From Bacteroidota bacterium (GTDB lineage: Bacteria > Bacteroidota > Bacteroidia > Sphingobacteriales > Sphingobacteriaceae), in the NCBI GenBank assembly GCA_013286985.1, contig JABDEQ010000012.1, positions 1-44,768 of the forward strand: 44,768 nt of DNA. The letters run 5' to 3'. The position numbers and the translations under genes were made by a program. Of the stretch, positions 27,501 through 34,984 are shown one piece after another (the stretch's first letter is position 1; every line of letters starts with the position of its first letter). The notes under the pieces were generated by a model, which worked only from the letters and a program-made list of their open reading frames with translations, did no database searches and was not told the DNA's origin.

Positions 27501-29364
27501 ATCCTTTAATTACGTGGTTACGGTTTACCCTACCCCGGTAGTAACCAGCCCCGCCACTTATACCGTTTGCGATTACAATGTTCTTAACTATCTTATAACA
27601 TTTAATACGCCTTCAACCTATTTTACATGGAGTCGTGCTGCCGTGCCTGGGATAAGCAATATAGCAGTGTCTGGTCAAAACGCCGGAATGATTGGAGAAG
27701 CCTTATACAATACTACCAACGCCCCGGTTAATGTTACCTATGTTATTGCTTCAAACACCAGTACCTGCACGGGGATAACATTTAACCTGGTAGTTACCGT
27801 AAATCCTAATCCAATGGTAACCAGCGCCGCTTCGCAAAATGTGTGCACCGGGGTGCCTGCAAATTATACCATCCAGTCGAACGTGTCTTCGGCTACGTAT
27901 ATTTGGAGCAGGGATGCCGTAGGCGGCATAACTAATCCTCCGGTAGCTAACCAAACAGCTAATAATATAAATGAAACACTTGTTAATACCGGTACTGCGC
28001 CGGTAAGGGTGGTTTATAACATCGTACCCTATGCTTTTGGCTGTGAGGGTACACCTTTTCAATATAGTGCTATTGTAAATCCGTTTCCTACTACTCCGGC
28101 AGCAACCAGCAACTCGCCGGTTTGCATTGGTAGTACCATCAATTTAGGTACCGATTCTGTACAAAATGCAACTTACTCATGGACTGGCCCCAACGGATTC
28201 GCCTCAACATTACGAACGCCTACTATCGGCAACGTCACTACTGCAAATGCGGGGCAATATATCCTTGCCATTTCAGTAAACGGATGTTCGAGCCCGCTAG
28301 ATACGATAGCCGTTGCGGTGGATGAGCCGCCGGTTTCCAATGCGGGCCCCGATCAGTTAGTTTGCAGGTTAGTTCCATCAGTTCAGCTTGCCGGTAATGT
28401 ATCAGGTGGCACCACAACAGGCATATGGTCAACCGCGGGCAGCGGTACATTTTCACCTTCAAATACAACGCTTAATGCACAATACATCCCATCACCAGCC
28501 GACACAACGGCCAGATCGGTTATGCTCACTTTAACATCAACAAGTCCTGATAATTGCGTCGTTTCAACATCAGAGATGACCATTAAATTCGGCCCGGTTC
28601 CTGCTGTAGATGCAGGCAGCGATCAAACTGTTTGTGGTGAAACTACCGGTATACAATTAAATGGCAATATTTTGATTCCCGGCGGCGGTGAGTGGACCAG
28701 CTCCGGAACCGGAACTTTCAGCCCTTCGGCCAACCAGTTAAATGCCCAGTATATCCCCAGTGCACAGGATCTGAAAAACGACTCCGTCACCTTAATACTG
28801 CATGCCGTTGCCGCCGATGCTTGTTATATTCCTGCTGATAGCCTCTCCATCCACTTTGAACCACCACCGGTTGTCAGTGCCATAAGCCCCCAATATATCT
28901 TAAAAGGCTACACCTATACCCTTGATCCGGTAGTTAACGAAACCGACGTGACCTATTTGTGGTCGCCTGATATTGATATTAAAAATGCAACTGTAAAAGA
29001 CGCTGTAATAACGGGAGACATCGACCAGACATATACCTTAACCGTAACGGATAAGCTGGGATGCTCCACTACTGTTCAAATCTTAGTGAAGGTAGCGCCG
29101 CCTTTGGTTATCCCCAATACTTTTACACCCAATAACGATGGTATAAATGACTATTGGGATATTGTTGGCTTAACCGCTTATGAGTATGCAACGGTTGATA
29201 TATTTACCCGGTACGGTCAAAAAATTTATCATTCTATAGGATACGACAAACCCTGGGACGGAACCCTCAATAACGAAAGATTACCCGTGGGTGTATATTA
29301 TTACGTTATTGACACCAAAGTTAACGGCCTGGTACTTTCGGGATACATTACTCTTATCCGCTAA
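24517..29364 (+). CDS. Giant repeat-built cell-surface protein, type IX secretion substrate
   Basis: 1615 residues. A signal peptide (1-20) is followed by six Ig-like repeats of about 80 residues to about residue 500, each with xxxCSGxxxTLTA, a central WY pair, YTTPxLxxxTTYYV and a second Cys. Two further copies lie at about 755-910. Between them are two PSGGTFTASPTGL modules and a GPAQTV module. Then come three PKD-like modules with LWSR/IWSR and INETL motifs (about 915-1180), an Ig-like module and two AGPDQ modules. The last 85 residues (from 1531) are the gliding-motility-associated CHU_C domain, TFTPNNDGINDYWDI to the end, which directs type IX secretion and surface attachment. Probably an adhesin or matrix protein; no enzymatic domain is visible. 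Confidence 0.9.
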   Translation: MKNWLLICLLLLLISYSGYSQCTLNVALSQPSVGVCVGNAATLSANGGDSYTWYDAAANGNVLGTGQTYTTPVLNTTTTYYVVVALNGCTSAPLAVTANVTPLPPPPIAGSVNICSGSTANLHATGTSPIFNWYNSPTSGTPLITSPDYTTPPLTATTTYYVDNHTNGCDGPRTPVTVTVNPIPDAPATQTDTICYGTSAALTASSDASGAIYQWYNAIAGGNLLATGATYNTPVLTNSTTFYVQTSNGQCTSSRTAVNVILKPRLSPPAASGSIVCSGSVTTLTAASQGGTYQWYDAPGGNLLATTATYTTPALTATTSYYVQNTFGGCTSPLAKVTVTILQPPVAPAATGTSVCSGNQTLLTASGTGNSYAWYDSAAGGNLLSSSQAFLTPALAASTTYYVQITDNNGCISPRTPVMVTVNATPAAPTASSTTVCSGKATTLTASGTGTIQWYSAATGGTPIATGGSFTTPVLTQSTTYYVGSTSGQCTSTLTAVTVTVPTIAHPQFQYPSGTFCASGGNPSPIINNPSGGTFTASPTGLVFVSNTTGQINIAASTPGKYIITFAANDACSTVATASVSIALTGTSGFSYNGPYCQDGLNPLPNYFAGASGGNFSASPSGLLFINTTTGQINLAESSPGTYTVTNTISATGSCPASTSTASVTIAQRVYVSAGPAQTVRTGSTVQLAGTITGGTTSGTWTGGTGTFSNPASPTSTYTPGPGETAATLTLTSASPTAPCGPKSSSVVITFVNPTNAPTAFGVAICSGSGALLSATTSSGTLQWFNVATGGTLLQAGATFNTPALSTTTTYYVQSNTNGVVSNRTPVVVVVNTIPSAPIAQTASICAGGSATLTASGSTGIYQWYDTATGGNLIATGSNYTTSVLTTNTTYYVQANNNGCVSPRTPVNVMVTPVPNINSAATANICSGNALNYTITADMPSATFLWSRAQVAGISNAAVTNQTSGTITETLINTTPQFINVVYIITPINGNCPGPSFNYVVTVYPTPVVTSPATYTVCDYNVLNYLITFNTPSTYFTWSRAAVPGISNIAVSGQNAGMIGEALYNTTNAPVNVTYVIASNTSTCTGITFNLVVTVNPNPMVTSAASQNVCTGVPANYTIQSNVSSATYIWSRDAVGGITNPPVANQTANNINETLVNTGTAPVRVVYNIVPYAFGCEGTPFQYSAIVNPFPTTPAATSNSPVCIGSTINLGTDSVQNATYSWTGPNGFASTLRTPTIGNVTTANAGQYILAISVNGCSSPLDTIAVAVDEPPVSNAGPDQLVCRLVPSVQLAGNVSGGTTTGIWSTAGSGTFSPSNTTLNAQYIPSPADTTARSVMLTLTSTSPDNCVVSTSEMTIKFGPVPAVDAGSDQTVCGETTGIQLNGNILIPGGGEWTSSGTGTFSPSANQLNAQYIPSAQDLKNDSVTLILHAVAADACYIPADSLSIHFEPPPVVSAISPQYILKGYTYTLDPVVNETDVTYLWSPDIDIKNATVKDAVITGDIDQTYTLTVTDKLGCSTTVQILVKVAPPLVIPNTFTPNNDGINDYWDIVGLTAYEYATVDIFTRYGQKIYHSIGYDKPWDGTLNNERLPVGVYYYVIDTKVNGLVLSGYITLIR

Positions 29365-29390
29365 AATGTCCCGAATCTTCTACCGACCAA

Positions 29391-29407
29391 ATGTCCCGAT
29401 GGGACAT
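29391..29407. repeat. Small hairpin ATGTCCC-GAT-GGGACAT
   Basis: 7-bp perfect stem with a GAT loop, 26 bases after the giant gene's stop. The word AAATGTCCCGA occurs a second time just upstream, overlapping the stop codon region. Followed by AAAAATT, so at best a weak terminator. Confidence 0.5.
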
Positions 29408-29479
29408 AAAAATTATGGATATTTTTAAAGCGATTGCCGGGGTTAACCACATTTCAATTGTAGTCCGTCTTTCGTTTTT

Positions 29480-30397
29480 TTACCTCGATGCTTTTAATTT
29501 TTTGAGCAGATCATCAAACCTGACCCAGTAAATATGGCAATCGGCCGGGCTCGTACCTCTCGAATAAAAAAGATATTTACTATCGGGCGTAACATATTCG
29601 CCCCAGCGGTGGGCAATACCATCGTTAATTAAAGGGCCAAGGCTCACCGGCTTTGTCCAGGTTTTATTTGCCTTCCTGAAGCTGATATCTAATTCACATT
29701 CAAATGTTTTGGTCTCCTTTGCGCTTACAATCATATAAGATTCATCGGGGGCGATATAAAAATCACCATCAAAACCGGGCGTGTTTATTGGAGGACCAAG
29801 ACTCTTGATAACCGTATCTTTTGCCGACATAGTAAGCGTACAAATATCATAAGTGCTAAAATCTTTTCTGTCGCCCTGGTGCGCATTGCTTCCCACATAG
29901 CAAACACTACTCCGCGTAGGCATAAAATCATACAAGCCATAATCTTTTTTCAAATAAACAGCCGGCTCAGACCACCCCGTTAGCGTTCGTTTTGATTGCC
30001 ATACAAAGGCATGCCTACCATCGCCATTTCCGCCTAAAAAATAAAGTGTTTTGTTATCTGTCGAAAAAGTAGGTGCATAGTAAAATGCATTTAAAATAAA
30101 TGGCCCGTTCCACTTGCCATGCTCATATTTAAAGTACCTTATTTTGGAGTCTTTATTGCTGAACCAGGTAGTATTGCTGGGATAGTAAAACTCCTTGCCA
30201 TCGTTAGAAAACGCCACCCTATCTAACGGGAAGGTATCGCGCTGCGTTAACAAATTACGGGCGAAAATTTTCGGTGTATCTAACGGTGGTTTTTGGCCGA
30301 GGTAAGCATCCTTACTATGCCAAAATTTAGATTGTGCGTGGAGGCTGATACTAAACCCCATCATGAAAATCATCCACAAATAAAAAGACTTGGTCAT
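29480..30397 (-). CDS. Exported PD40/TolB-like beta-propeller protein
   Basis: A 305-residue protein with a signal peptide (1-22, ending LHAQ). The mature part has repeated WD40-like PD40 blades: VAFSNDGKEFYYPSN, APTFSTDNKTLYFLGGNGDG, FYIAPDESYMIVSAKE and YVTPDSKYLFYSRG. Such domains occur in TolB and in OmpA-linked proteins; this one has the propeller only. It is likely periplasmic with a binding role. A 10-bp inverted repeat overlapping a -7 box lies immediately upstream. Confidence 0.8.
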   Translation of the reverse strand: MTKSFYLWMIFMMGFSISLHAQSKFWHSKDAYLGQKPPLDTPKIFARNLLTQRDTFPLDRVAFSNDGKEFYYPSNTTWFSNKDSKIRYFKYEHGKWNGPFILNAFYYAPTFSTDNKTLYFLGGNGDGRHAFVWQSKRTLTGWSEPAVYLKKDYGLYDFMPTRSSVCYVGSNAHQGDRKDFSTYDICTLTMSAKDTVIKSLGPPINTPGFDGDFYIAPDESYMIVSAKETKTFECELDISFRKANKTWTKPVSLGPLINDGIAHRWGEYVTPDSKYLFYSRGTSPADCHIYWVRFDDLLKKLKASR

Positions 30398-30406
30398 GGT
30401 TTCTTT

Positions 30407-30441
30407 TGCATTAAGTGAAATATGCCATCAAACTTAATGCA
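30407..30441. promoter_or_regulatory. Inverted repeat TGCATTAAGT-N15-ACTTAATGCA with -7 box
   Basis: Perfect 10-bp arms at 30407-30416 and 30432-30441, just upstream of the PD40 gene start (30397). The minus-strand -7 box TAAGTTTG at 30429-30436 overlaps the distal arm, so this is a plausible operator. Confidence 0.5.
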
Positions 30442-30491
30442 TCTGCACAACCTTACCTGTTCAATTCCGGTTCAAGTTTGTTCATTTGTTT

Positions 30492-30530
30492 TTTTTCTAT
30501 CAATATTTGACTCCTATGGAGTCTTTCTTT
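30492..30530. repeat. Dispersed 39-bp palindromic repeat, copy 2
   Basis: Matches 23371-23409 at 34 of 39 positions. Contains GACTCC-TAT-GGAGTC at 30509-30523. It lies about 90 bases past the FGE gene stop, as copy 1 lies about 50 bases past the START gene stop. Confidence 0.75.
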
Positions 30531-30620
30531 CGATTTAATTATTCAAACATGTCATGGGTAACGGAGTGAAGGATGACAACCTTGTTTAATTAACTTTCAT
30601 CTTTCTAATACTCAAAAAAC

Positions 30621-31763
30621 TTAATCCTGCACGCACCTGAAACCCAGGTGTTCCATGCCACTGTCTTCGGTACTTTTCATACGTCTTGCTACGCGGTAAC
30701 CTGTGCAATAACTTTCATTACATAAAAATGAACCGCCACGTACTACTCTTTTCTGTGCATAAGGCTCATCAGGGTCATAACTATGCGCAGGTCCCTTTGG
30801 GTTATTGACGCCGCCGGGTTTGTTTATGACCTGATAATAGGTGTTGTTATAATAATCGGCGCACCATTCCCAAACATTGCCAGCCATGTCATACAATCCA
30901 TAACCATTAGCTGCAAATGAAGCTACCGGGGCCAGTCCGTAAAATTTATCCTTCACAGTATTATTGTCGGGAAAATGGCCCTGCCAGGTATTGGCTTTTG
31001 GTTTGCCTGCATCAACCGGCTCATTGCCCCAGGGATAAATTTTGTTTTGCAGCCCACCTCTTGCCGCCCACTCCCATTCGGCCTCGGTTGGCAGCCGTTT
31101 ACCAGCCCATTTGCAATAGGCCACGGCATCATACCAGGATATGTGTACCACCGGGTAATTATCCTTTCCTTTTATATTGCTCCCCGCGCCATGCGGATGT
31201 TTCCAGTTTGCCCCAGCCCTCCATTCCCACCATTGGGTATAATCATTAAGGTCCACTGCACCTTTGGGCGGATCAAATACCAGCGAGGCGGCAACCAGCA
31301 GACTATCGGCAGGCTTTGGTGTGCCGGGCGGTAATTGCTTTTTCATTTCGTTCCAGTCGGGTCTGCGTTCGGCTGTGGTGATGTATCCGGTTGCCTTTAC
31401 AAAGCGGGCAAACTGCGCATTTGTAACCGCGGTAACATCCATCCAAAAGCCATTAACGGTTACCTTATGTTTAGGATATTCATCATCAAGCGCTTGTTTA
31501 TTATCAGCACCCATCATAAAGGTTCCGGTTTTTATCCATACCATGCCTTTGTGGGTATCATCGGCCCCGGCATTTAAGTTAGGCACTACGATTGGATTGG
31601 TATGCAATACCGCAAACCTTTTAGGGATGTTGGATTCGCAGCAGATTGCTTTACTAACCCCACAAACAGCTACCGGCATTGAAGCAATGCCGGTAGTGGT
31701 GTTATTTTTCTGTTTACATGCAGCTAATAATATCAGCCCTATAAACAAAAGCTTTTTTAACAT
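30621..31763 (-). CDS. Lipoprotein formylglycine-generating enzyme
   Basis: Oxidises the active-site Cys of a sulfatase to formylglycine using O2. The 380-residue protein has a lipoprotein signal with lipidated Cys16 (LLAAC). The SUMF1/FGE-sulfatase domain runs from about residue 72 (GMVWIKTGTFMMGAD) to the end, with RLPTEAEWEWAARGG and YDMAGNVWEWCADY. The copper-binding redox pair is intact as Cys348 and Cys353 in CNESYC, which separates it from non-enzymatic relatives such as GldK/GldJ. It follows the sulfatase gene by 10 bases, its obvious client. Extra cysteines sit at 34, 41 and 42. Membrane location outside the cytoplasm is inferred from the lipobox. Confidence 0.92.
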   Translation of the reverse strand: MLKKLLFIGLILLAACKQKNNTTTGIASMPVAVCGVSKAICCESNIPKRFAVLHTNPIVVPNLNAGADDTHKGMVWIKTGTFMMGADNKQALDDEYPKHKVTVNGFWMDVTAVTNAQFARFVKATGYITTAERRPDWNEMKKQLPPGTPKPADSLLVAASLVFDPPKGAVDLNDYTQWWEWRAGANWKHPHGAGSNIKGKDNYPVVHISWYDAVAYCKWAGKRLPTEAEWEWAARGGLQNKIYPWGNEPVDAGKPKANTWQGHFPDNNTVKDKFYGLAPVASFAANGYGLYDMAGNVWEWCADYYNNTYYQVINKPGGVNNPKGPAHSYDPDEPYAQKRVVRGGSFLCNESYCTGYRVARRMKSTEDSGMEHLGFRCVQD

Positions 31764-31773
31764 AAGACTCAGT

Positions 31774-33633
31774 TTATTTTCCGGGATTACTTACCGGGCC
31801 GTCGGTGTGATGTATTCTTCCTTTCAGCACATCTTCCCAATCAATAAACGGATAAAGATGATTTTTCTGCGCCTGGTCTTCAAACAGCGCCTTTAGCTCA
31901 TTTAGTTTTTCGGGATATTTGGCAGCCAGGTTAATGCGTTCGGTATAATCGGTATTCAGGTCATACAGTTCCCAAACATCTTTGTTAAAGTTATTAACGG
32001 TATCCACACCTGGTTTAAATTTGCCATAGTCGGTAAAATCAGGGTGATGGTATACTTCTGCTTTCCAGCCATCTTTATAAATAGATCTGGAACCAAAAAT
32101 ATAATAATACTGTACCCGGTGACGGGAGGCTGCTTTAGCATTGTTAAAAGAGTATACCAATGATGTTCCCTGCAAAGTATCCTGTTTTATACCCCGGATG
32201 TATTCTGGAGGCGCGATGCCTAAATATTCCAGCGTAGTAGGCAGCAGGTCATTCACATGGCCATACTGTGTCCGAATGGCTCCGGCATCTTTTATACCCT
32301 TCGGGTAATAAACAATTAAAGGATTACGGGTACCACCTTCGGCATTGGCATCCTGTTTCCAATATTTAAACGGTGTGTTTGCCGCTTGTGCCCAACCTAA
32401 AGGATAATTGGTTTGTTTACCTTCCGGCGTTCCAATCTCGCCTATTTTATCCAGGTTATGTTTGATGTTTTCCTGTTCGTCGCGTGGCTGTGCAAAAACC
32501 TGACGGTCGATGTCACCATTTAACGAACCCTCTTTACTTGCACCATTATCACCAATAACTACAAATATTAAGGTATTATCCAACTGCTTGCTGGTTTTTA
32601 AATATTGAATTAAACGGCCAACCTGTGCATCAGCATAAGTTAAATAGCCGGCGTAAACCTCCATAAAGCGGGCGTACAACTTTTTCTCATCAGGCGAAAG
32701 TGAATCCCATGCTTTAATGTTCGGATTGCGTTCGGGCAAAATAGCATTGGCAGGAATTATACCTTTCTTCTTCTGATTTTCAAAAACGCGTTTTCTGAAA
32801 ACGTCCCATCCTTCGTCAAATTTGCCTTTATATAAATCGCTCCATTCGTGACTTACCTGGTGCGGCGCATGAGTTGCTGCCGGGGCATAGTACAGGAAAA
32901 ACGGTTTATTAGGCGCTACCTTTTGTTGTCTGGTAATGTAAAATATGGCCTTGTCGGTAATTTGCTCATTCAGGTTTCGACCATCAGGCGTTACGTGAGC
33001 ATTGTCTTCAACCAGGTCGGGCTGATACTGGTCGGTTTGCGAACCCAAAAAGCCAAAAAAGTGGTCAAATCCTTTTCCGCTTGGCCAGCGGTCAAACGGA
33101 CCGGCATCTGTAGCATCCTCATCGGGCGTTAAACCATATTTACCCACTGCAAAGGTATTATAACCGTTTTCGCGCAAAATTTCGGCTATTGTTCCTTTGT
33201 CTGAAGGGATTCTTCCATCCCAACCCGGGTAACCTGCTGATAAAACTGTATGTGAAAAACCACCTTCGTGAACATAGTGGTGATTGCGGCCGGTTAACAA
33301 TGCCGACCGCGTTGGCGCGCAAATACCGGCAGTATGGAAATTGGTATACCGTAAGCCCAGGTTTGCCAATGTATCAAAGTTTGGCGTACTGATCACCCCG
33401 CCAAAGGTTGATGAAGCGCCAAAGCCCACATCATCCAGCAAGATCCAGATCACATTTGGGGCACCTTTGGGTGCTTTAACATTGGGTGTCCATGCTTCTT
33501 TTGAATCGGCGGTAGTTTTGCCAATAACACCCGTAAATGGTTGCTGCTGCTGCGTGTAGTTTTGAGCATGGGCGTAACTGAAAGCCAGTACACCCGTAAA
33601 TGCCAATAAATATTTGATTTTATTTCTTTTCAT
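31774..33633 (-). CDS. Exported arylsulfatase (S1 family)
   Basis: Hydrolyses a sulfate ester. From the ATG at 33633 (619 aa, signal peptide ending AHAQ) the formylglycine motif is Cys105-Ala-Pro107-Thr-Arg109 (CAPTRSALLTGR), with metal ligands Asp67, Asp68 and Asp362, Asn363 (IGDNGASKEG). His255 and Lys165 fit the active-site positions. The usual GKWH motif reads GKYG here, with Gly167 where P. aeruginosa AtsA has His115. The substrate class cannot be read; the AGPFDRWPSGKGFDHFFGF segment is that of the AtsA/AtsD-like branch. The upstream ATG at 33678 lies inside the previous gene and would spoil the signal peptide. The FGE gene follows directly. Confidence 0.93.
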   Translation of the reverse strand: MKRNKIKYLLAFTGVLAFSYAHAQNYTQQQQPFTGVIGKTTADSKEAWTPNVKAPKGAPNVIWILLDDVGFGASSTFGGVISTPNFDTLANLGLRYTNFHTAGICAPTRSALLTGRNHHYVHEGGFSHTVLSAGYPGWDGRIPSDKGTIAEILRENGYNTFAVGKYGLTPDEDATDAGPFDRWPSGKGFDHFFGFLGSQTDQYQPDLVEDNAHVTPDGRNLNEQITDKAIFYITRQQKVAPNKPFFLYYAPAATHAPHQVSHEWSDLYKGKFDEGWDVFRKRVFENQKKKGIIPANAILPERNPNIKAWDSLSPDEKKLYARFMEVYAGYLTYADAQVGRLIQYLKTSKQLDNTLIFVVIGDNGASKEGSLNGDIDRQVFAQPRDEQENIKHNLDKIGEIGTPEGKQTNYPLGWAQAANTPFKYWKQDANAEGGTRNPLIVYYPKGIKDAGAIRTQYGHVNDLLPTTLEYLGIAPPEYIRGIKQDTLQGTSLVYSFNNAKAASRHRVQYYYIFGSRSIYKDGWKAEVYHHPDFTDYGKFKPGVDTVNNFNKDVWELYDLNTDYTERINLAAKYPEKLNELKALFEDQAQKNHLYPFIDWEDVLKGRIHHTDGPVSNPGK

Positions 33634-33637
33634 CTTT

Positions 33638-34603
33638 TTAGTTATTTGAATAAGATGGCTGCAGAACAGCAACATCATGCTTTAAATTTCCGGAATTATT
33701 TCCATTTAAATGTGGCTCTTCTTTATCCAGATCGATACGGACCATCGGGCCGTTTGGCGCCAGCTCGCTGCCTTCAACCTTTGATTTAAAAATAGGCCAC
33801 AGCAATTGTGCATACCATTGGTCGCCCTCGTAGTGTGATATGCCGTAGGCTTTAGGATACTGACGTGATATCAATGCGGTACCGAAAATTATATCCCACA
33901 AAAAAAACATATTGCCAAAGTTGCCTTTGTAATAGCCTACGCCGTCGTCAGTAGTAGCGGCATGATGCGCATGGTGCGTGGCTGGTGTTGATATCAACCG
34001 CTCCAATACCCAGGCTATCGGGTGCAGCACCTTATATTTATAAAACGGCTTGTCCCATGGAATACTTGAATGGGCCAGGGTAGTAATGGTCGATTTAATC
34101 ACCCTTACCGCTATTGCCGGAATACCCAAACCCAGGTAAACCAATGCAGCCGTTAAATATATCTGCGAAAAAAAGATGGTATAAATTACATTCTGCCTGC
34201 TGGCCATTGCCATACCCATATATGATGCCGAGTGGTGGGTACGGTGAAAACGCCATAACCATGGAATTTGATGATGCAAACGGTGATACCAGTACTGCGT
34301 TAAATCATCAGCAACCGCTATAATGGCAAATCCCCATATAAACGGTACCCAGCTAAATACGTTTTTAAATGCCGGAAATATATGCGGCAAAAGCGTTACG
34401 CTGTAATATGCAACAGCGGGCTGTACCACCAGGCGTGGCAATGTAAAACAGGCAATATCAACAAAACGCTCATTTTTGGGCCATTTCCTTTTATACAGCC
34501 CGAACGAAAATTCGAGTATGCCAATAAAAAACACTAAAAATGGAAAACCGAAACCATTCAGGTTATCCACTATTTTTTTGATGAATTCAATCGTTGCTTC
34601 CAT
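33638..34603 (-). CDS. Sterol desaturase / fatty acid hydroxylase superfamily protein
   Basis: A 321-residue integral membrane di-iron enzyme. The His clusters of the superfamily are present: HRLHH (107-111), HRTHH (120-124) and THHAHHA (209-215), with membrane helices around 18-36, 60-75, 85-100 and 140-175. Members hydroxylate or desaturate sterols, fatty acyl chains or carotenoids at the membrane. It overlaps the small membrane protein gene upstream by 17 bases and is 4 bases from the sulfatase start, so it belongs to the SusC-sulfatase operon. The substrate is unknown; the context suggests a lipid-like compound. Confidence 0.88.
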   Translation of the reverse strand: MEATIEFIKKIVDNLNGFGFPFLVFFIGILEFSFGLYKRKWPKNERFVDIACFTLPRLVVQPAVAYYSVTLLPHIFPAFKNVFSWVPFIWGFAIIAVADDLTQYWYHRLHHQIPWLWRFHRTHHSASYMGMAMASRQNVIYTIFFSQIYLTAALVYLGLGIPAIAVRVIKSTITTLAHSSIPWDKPFYKYKVLHPIAWVLERLISTPATHHAHHAATTDDGVGYYKGNFGNMFFLWDIIFGTALISRQYPKAYGISHYEGDQWYAQLLWPIFKSKVEGSELAPNGPMVRIDLDKEEPHLNGNNSGNLKHDVAVLQPSYSNN

Positions 34604-34787
34604 TGTTTGAGTTGATTTTATTGTTTGTTGATTTTACATTTTCTGTTTTATGTGCTTTCTTTTCCCACGGCCTGTCGCCGGTTATTAAAAAGGTAAGAAA
34701 CATGAGCACAATAGGTAGCAGATAAATAAACAGGCTAAGAATTACATTCCTGGTTATTTGCTTTTTTACTTCGGGTTCAATTTTCAT
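34587..34787 (-). CDS. Small single-span membrane protein
   Basis: 66 residues: a charged N-terminus (MKIEPEVKKQITRN), one hydrophobic helix (about 15-36, VILSLFIYLLPIVLMFLTFLI) and a hydrophilic, Asn/Lys-rich tail. It overlaps the 57-aa gene upstream by 4 bases (ATGA) and the hydroxylase gene downstream by 17 bases, so translation is tightly coupled. I do not recognise the family. A small subunit or helper for the adjacent membrane hydroxylase is a guess from context. Confidence 0.75.
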   Translation of the reverse strand: MKIEPEVKKQITRNVILSLFIYLLPIVLMFLTFLITGDRPWEKKAHKTENVKSTNNKINSNNGSND

Positions 34788-34957
34788 GATACTGCGGGTT
34801 TAATAGGTTTAACAACAGCTTGCTTTGCCGAGGAGTGATCTGTTAACAGCTTTTGACCCAGCCAAAGACCACCGGCAATAATGATAAAGGGGACAATGGT
34901 TACTACGATGCCCACCAGTATCTTTTTTCCTAAAAGAGTTACATCTGATAATGTCAT
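34784..34957 (-). CDS. 57-residue single-span membrane protein
   Basis: Short gene beginning MTLSDVTLLGKKIL, with a hydrophobic helix at about residues 13-34 rich in Ile and Val, then a polar tail ending KPIKPAVS. It starts at an ATG 27 bases after the susD stop and ends in a 4-base ATGA overlap with the 66-aa gene. Position and coupling make it very likely real although it is too short for most gene callers. It may pair with the next small membrane protein. No family recognised. Confidence 0.7.
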   Translation of the reverse strand: MTLSDVTLLGKKILVGIVVTIVPFIIIAGGLWLGQKLLTDHSSAKQAVVKPIKPAVS

Positions 34958-34984
34958 ATATATTGATTTTTAATGGTTTAAAAA

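Noticed and set aside
30621..31763. Calling the SUMF1-domain lipoprotein a gliding protein GldK/GldJ
   Set aside because: The catalytic Cys pair and the adjacent sulfatase show a true formylglycine-generating enzyme.
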